Below, in pieces: positions 12,716 to 13,975 of a DNA stretch of 13,975 bases. The number at the start of each line of letters is the position of its first letter. The first letter of the stretch is position 1. The stretch spans positions 1 through 13,975 of the forward strand of contig PCAI01000026.1 in assembly GCA_002731195.1 (NCBI GenBank), in the 5' to 3' direction. Both the position numbers and the translations under genes were made by a program. Below the pieces are notes generated by a model. That model worked only from the letters and a program-made list of their open reading frames with translations. It was not told where the DNA came from and ran no database searches. The DNA comes from Methanobacteriota archaeon. GTDB lineage: Archaea; Thermoplasmatota; Poseidoniia; Poseidoniales; Thalassarchaeaceae.

Positions 12716-13975
12716 TTAATTTTCTAAATCTTTGTTATAGTGAAGTCCTACATTTTTATCTCGAGAGATAGAGCCCATAACTACTAATTTAGCAACATCA
12801 ATGAGATTCCGCAACTCTACTAAATCCTGTGTGGGCTTACAAGATTTCCAAATCATTTCAACCTCATCTGATATATGCTGTATTCTTCTTTTTGCTCTCT
12901 GTAACCTTGTGTAACTTTTTACAATGCCTACATCTGAACTCATAGTTACTCTCAAAGCTTCCAAATCGGTCCTCAAGGGAGCGTGTTCAATCAAGACATC
13001 CAAATCATCTGCTCTCCACATCGGAGTACTGTTGATTCTATTCTTCTGTCCCAAGTCAATATTATTTATTATGTCCTCAGCAGCTCTATTTGAATATACT
13101 ACTGCTTCTAGAAGGCTATTCGAAGCCAGTCTATTTGCTCCATGGAGTCCAGTACAGGCTACTTCACCTATTGCATAAAGATTGTTAATAATGTGGCCTT
13201 TAGATTTTGTTCGCCCTTCATAATTAACTGCAACTCCTCCAACCATATAGTGAGCAGCAGGAGTTACTGGTATTGCATCAAATCCCATTTTTATCCCATA
13301 TGTCTCTAATTTCCCTGTTATGGTTGGAAATTCTGTTACCAAACTTTCTACATCCAAATGCTCAGTTACAAGGAAGACATTTTTATCGCCACTTTTCTTC
13401 ATCTCTGCATCAGTTGCTCTCGCTACAACGTCTCTAGTTCCTAAACTACCTAGGGGGGAATAATTATGCATATATGATAAATCATCTGGATTATTAGATT
13501 TCCCATCATTTTTCCATTCTTCATATTCTGAAATGGTCATCAATATAGCGCCATGCCCTCTTAATGCTTCAGTTATAAGAAAAGTACCTTCTGAATCTAG
13601 CCCTATTGCTGTTGGATGAAATTGGAAAAACTCCATGTCTCTTACATCTACTCCTGTTCTTTTGGCCATCGCAACCCCATCTCCAGTAGCTACAACGGGA
13701 TTAGTAGTTCGTTTGTATAGCATCCCTGATCCTCCTGTTGCTAAGACAACATTAGTCGCTGGAAGTGTGTGGACTAATCCGCTTGGATCAAGACACCAAA
13801 CTCCAGAAACTCCTTTTCTAATATCTCCATACTCTTTTTGAATTAAATCTACAGCCATCCAATTTTCTAGAATTTTAAAATTATCATCAATCTTAGCATT
13901 AGCATCTTCAGTCAAAGCTCTTTCTATTTCGGCACCTGTACGGTCTTTTGCATGGAGTATCCTATTATCAGAATG
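12716..13975 (-). CDS. nadB: L-aspartate oxidase (5' end outside the window)
   Basis: The 419 visible residues form the C-terminal three quarters of NadB, the flavoenzyme that oxidises L-aspartate to iminoaspartate in the first step of de novo NAD synthesis. The frame stays open to the window edge, beginning HSDNRILHAKDRTG, so the TTG at 13915 is not the real start; about 110-120 N-terminal residues with the FAD-binding loop are missing. Visible motifs are ATGGSG, TGDGVAMAKRTG, MEFFQFHPTAI, EALRGHGAIL, LGTRDVVARA, PAAHYMVGG and GANRLASNSLLEAVVYS, which carry the family's active-site His and Arg residues. The related succinate and fumarate flavoproteins share parts of this fold, but the HAKDRTG and LGTRDVVARA segments and the Y-M-x-GG context favour NadB. 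It is convergent with the membrane-protein gene. Confidence 0.93.
   Translation of the reverse strand, partial: HSDNRILHAKDRTGAEIERALTEDANAKIDDNFKILENWMAVDLIQKEYGDIRKGVSGVWCLDPSGLVHTLPATNVVLATGGSGMLYKRTTNPVVATGDGVAMAKRTGVDVRDMEFFQFHPTAIGLDSEGTFLITEALRGHGAILMTISEYEEWKNDGKSNNPDDLSYMHNYSPLGSLGTRDVVARATDAEMKKSGDKNVFLVTEHLDVESLVTEFPTITGKLETYGIKMGFDAIPVTPAAHYMVGGVAVNYEGRTKSKGHIINNLYAIGEVACTGLHGANRLASNSLLEAVVYSNRAAEDIINNIDLGQKNRINSTPMWRADDLDVLIEHAPLRTDLEALRVTMSSDVGIVKSYTRLQRAKRRIQHISDEVEMIWKSCKPTQDLVELRNLIDVAKLVVMGSISRDKNVGLHYNKDLEN

Noticed and set aside
13913..13975. TTG at 13915 as the nadB start
   Set aside because: The frame is open to the edge and the residues upstream (HSDNRILHAKDRTG) are conserved NadB sequence, so the gene is cut by the window.
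1..13975. CRISPR array, insertion sequence, integrase or phage genes
   Set aside because: No regularly spaced repeats, transposase-like proteins or terminal inverted repeats were seen. The tRNA-Leu has no adjacent integrase or duplicated 3' end in the window.

Overview
The window looks like a piece of an AT-rich marine archaeal genome, most likely a planktonic euryarchaeon of the Marine Group II (Poseidoniales) type or a close relative. The support is a Gar1-like H/ACA RNP protein, archaeal TATA-like elements with short leaders, surface proteins with a single C-terminal membrane anchor and basic tail (one with an acidic calcium-type repeat), and a bacterial-type glycerol-3-phosphate dehydrogenase. 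The taxonomic call is inference; there is no rRNA or other marker in the window.

Layout. Positions 2-274 hold the C-terminus of a surface protein, followed by tRNA-Leu(UAG) on the minus strand. Next come gpsA and a small winged-helix protein, closely coupled on the plus strand. Positions 1702-7425 on the minus strand hold four genes, read from right to left: an FEA1-like (algal low-iron-inducible) lipoprotein, a large two-lobed transferrin-like lipoprotein, an ABC ATPase and an ABC permease of the PhnC/PhnE class. From 7567 onward the plus strand carries a large anchored surface protein, a Gar1 protein with two RanBP2-like zinc fingers, a TPR membrane protein, a homologue of the GST-like prostaglandin E synthase 2 and a five-helix membrane protein. 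The window ends inside a minus-strand L-aspartate oxidase gene (nadB).

The main discovery is the four-gene minus-strand block. A routine annotation would call it phosphonate transport (phnCDE). However, the binding protein carries transferrin landmarks in both lobes: the SCHTG-type anion-site loop, the disulfide pair linking that loop to the GALRC strand, the GDVAF strand and the PS-x-S-VV strand. The upstream gene resembles algal FEA1. Three near-identical palindromes, TTTAGG-N4-CCTAAA, which look like operators of a DtxR/IdeR-family metalloregulator, sit in front of the FEA1-like gene (two copies) and the ABC genes (one copy). I read the block as an iron-regulated uptake system in which a cell-surface FEA1-like protein and a double transferrin-like lipoprotein feed a dedicated ABC importer. 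The two lipoproteins also share a small Cys-Tyr-Asn/Asp...His...Cys module, present six times in one and once in the other. Some classical transferrin ligands are replaced, so the true ligand is open.
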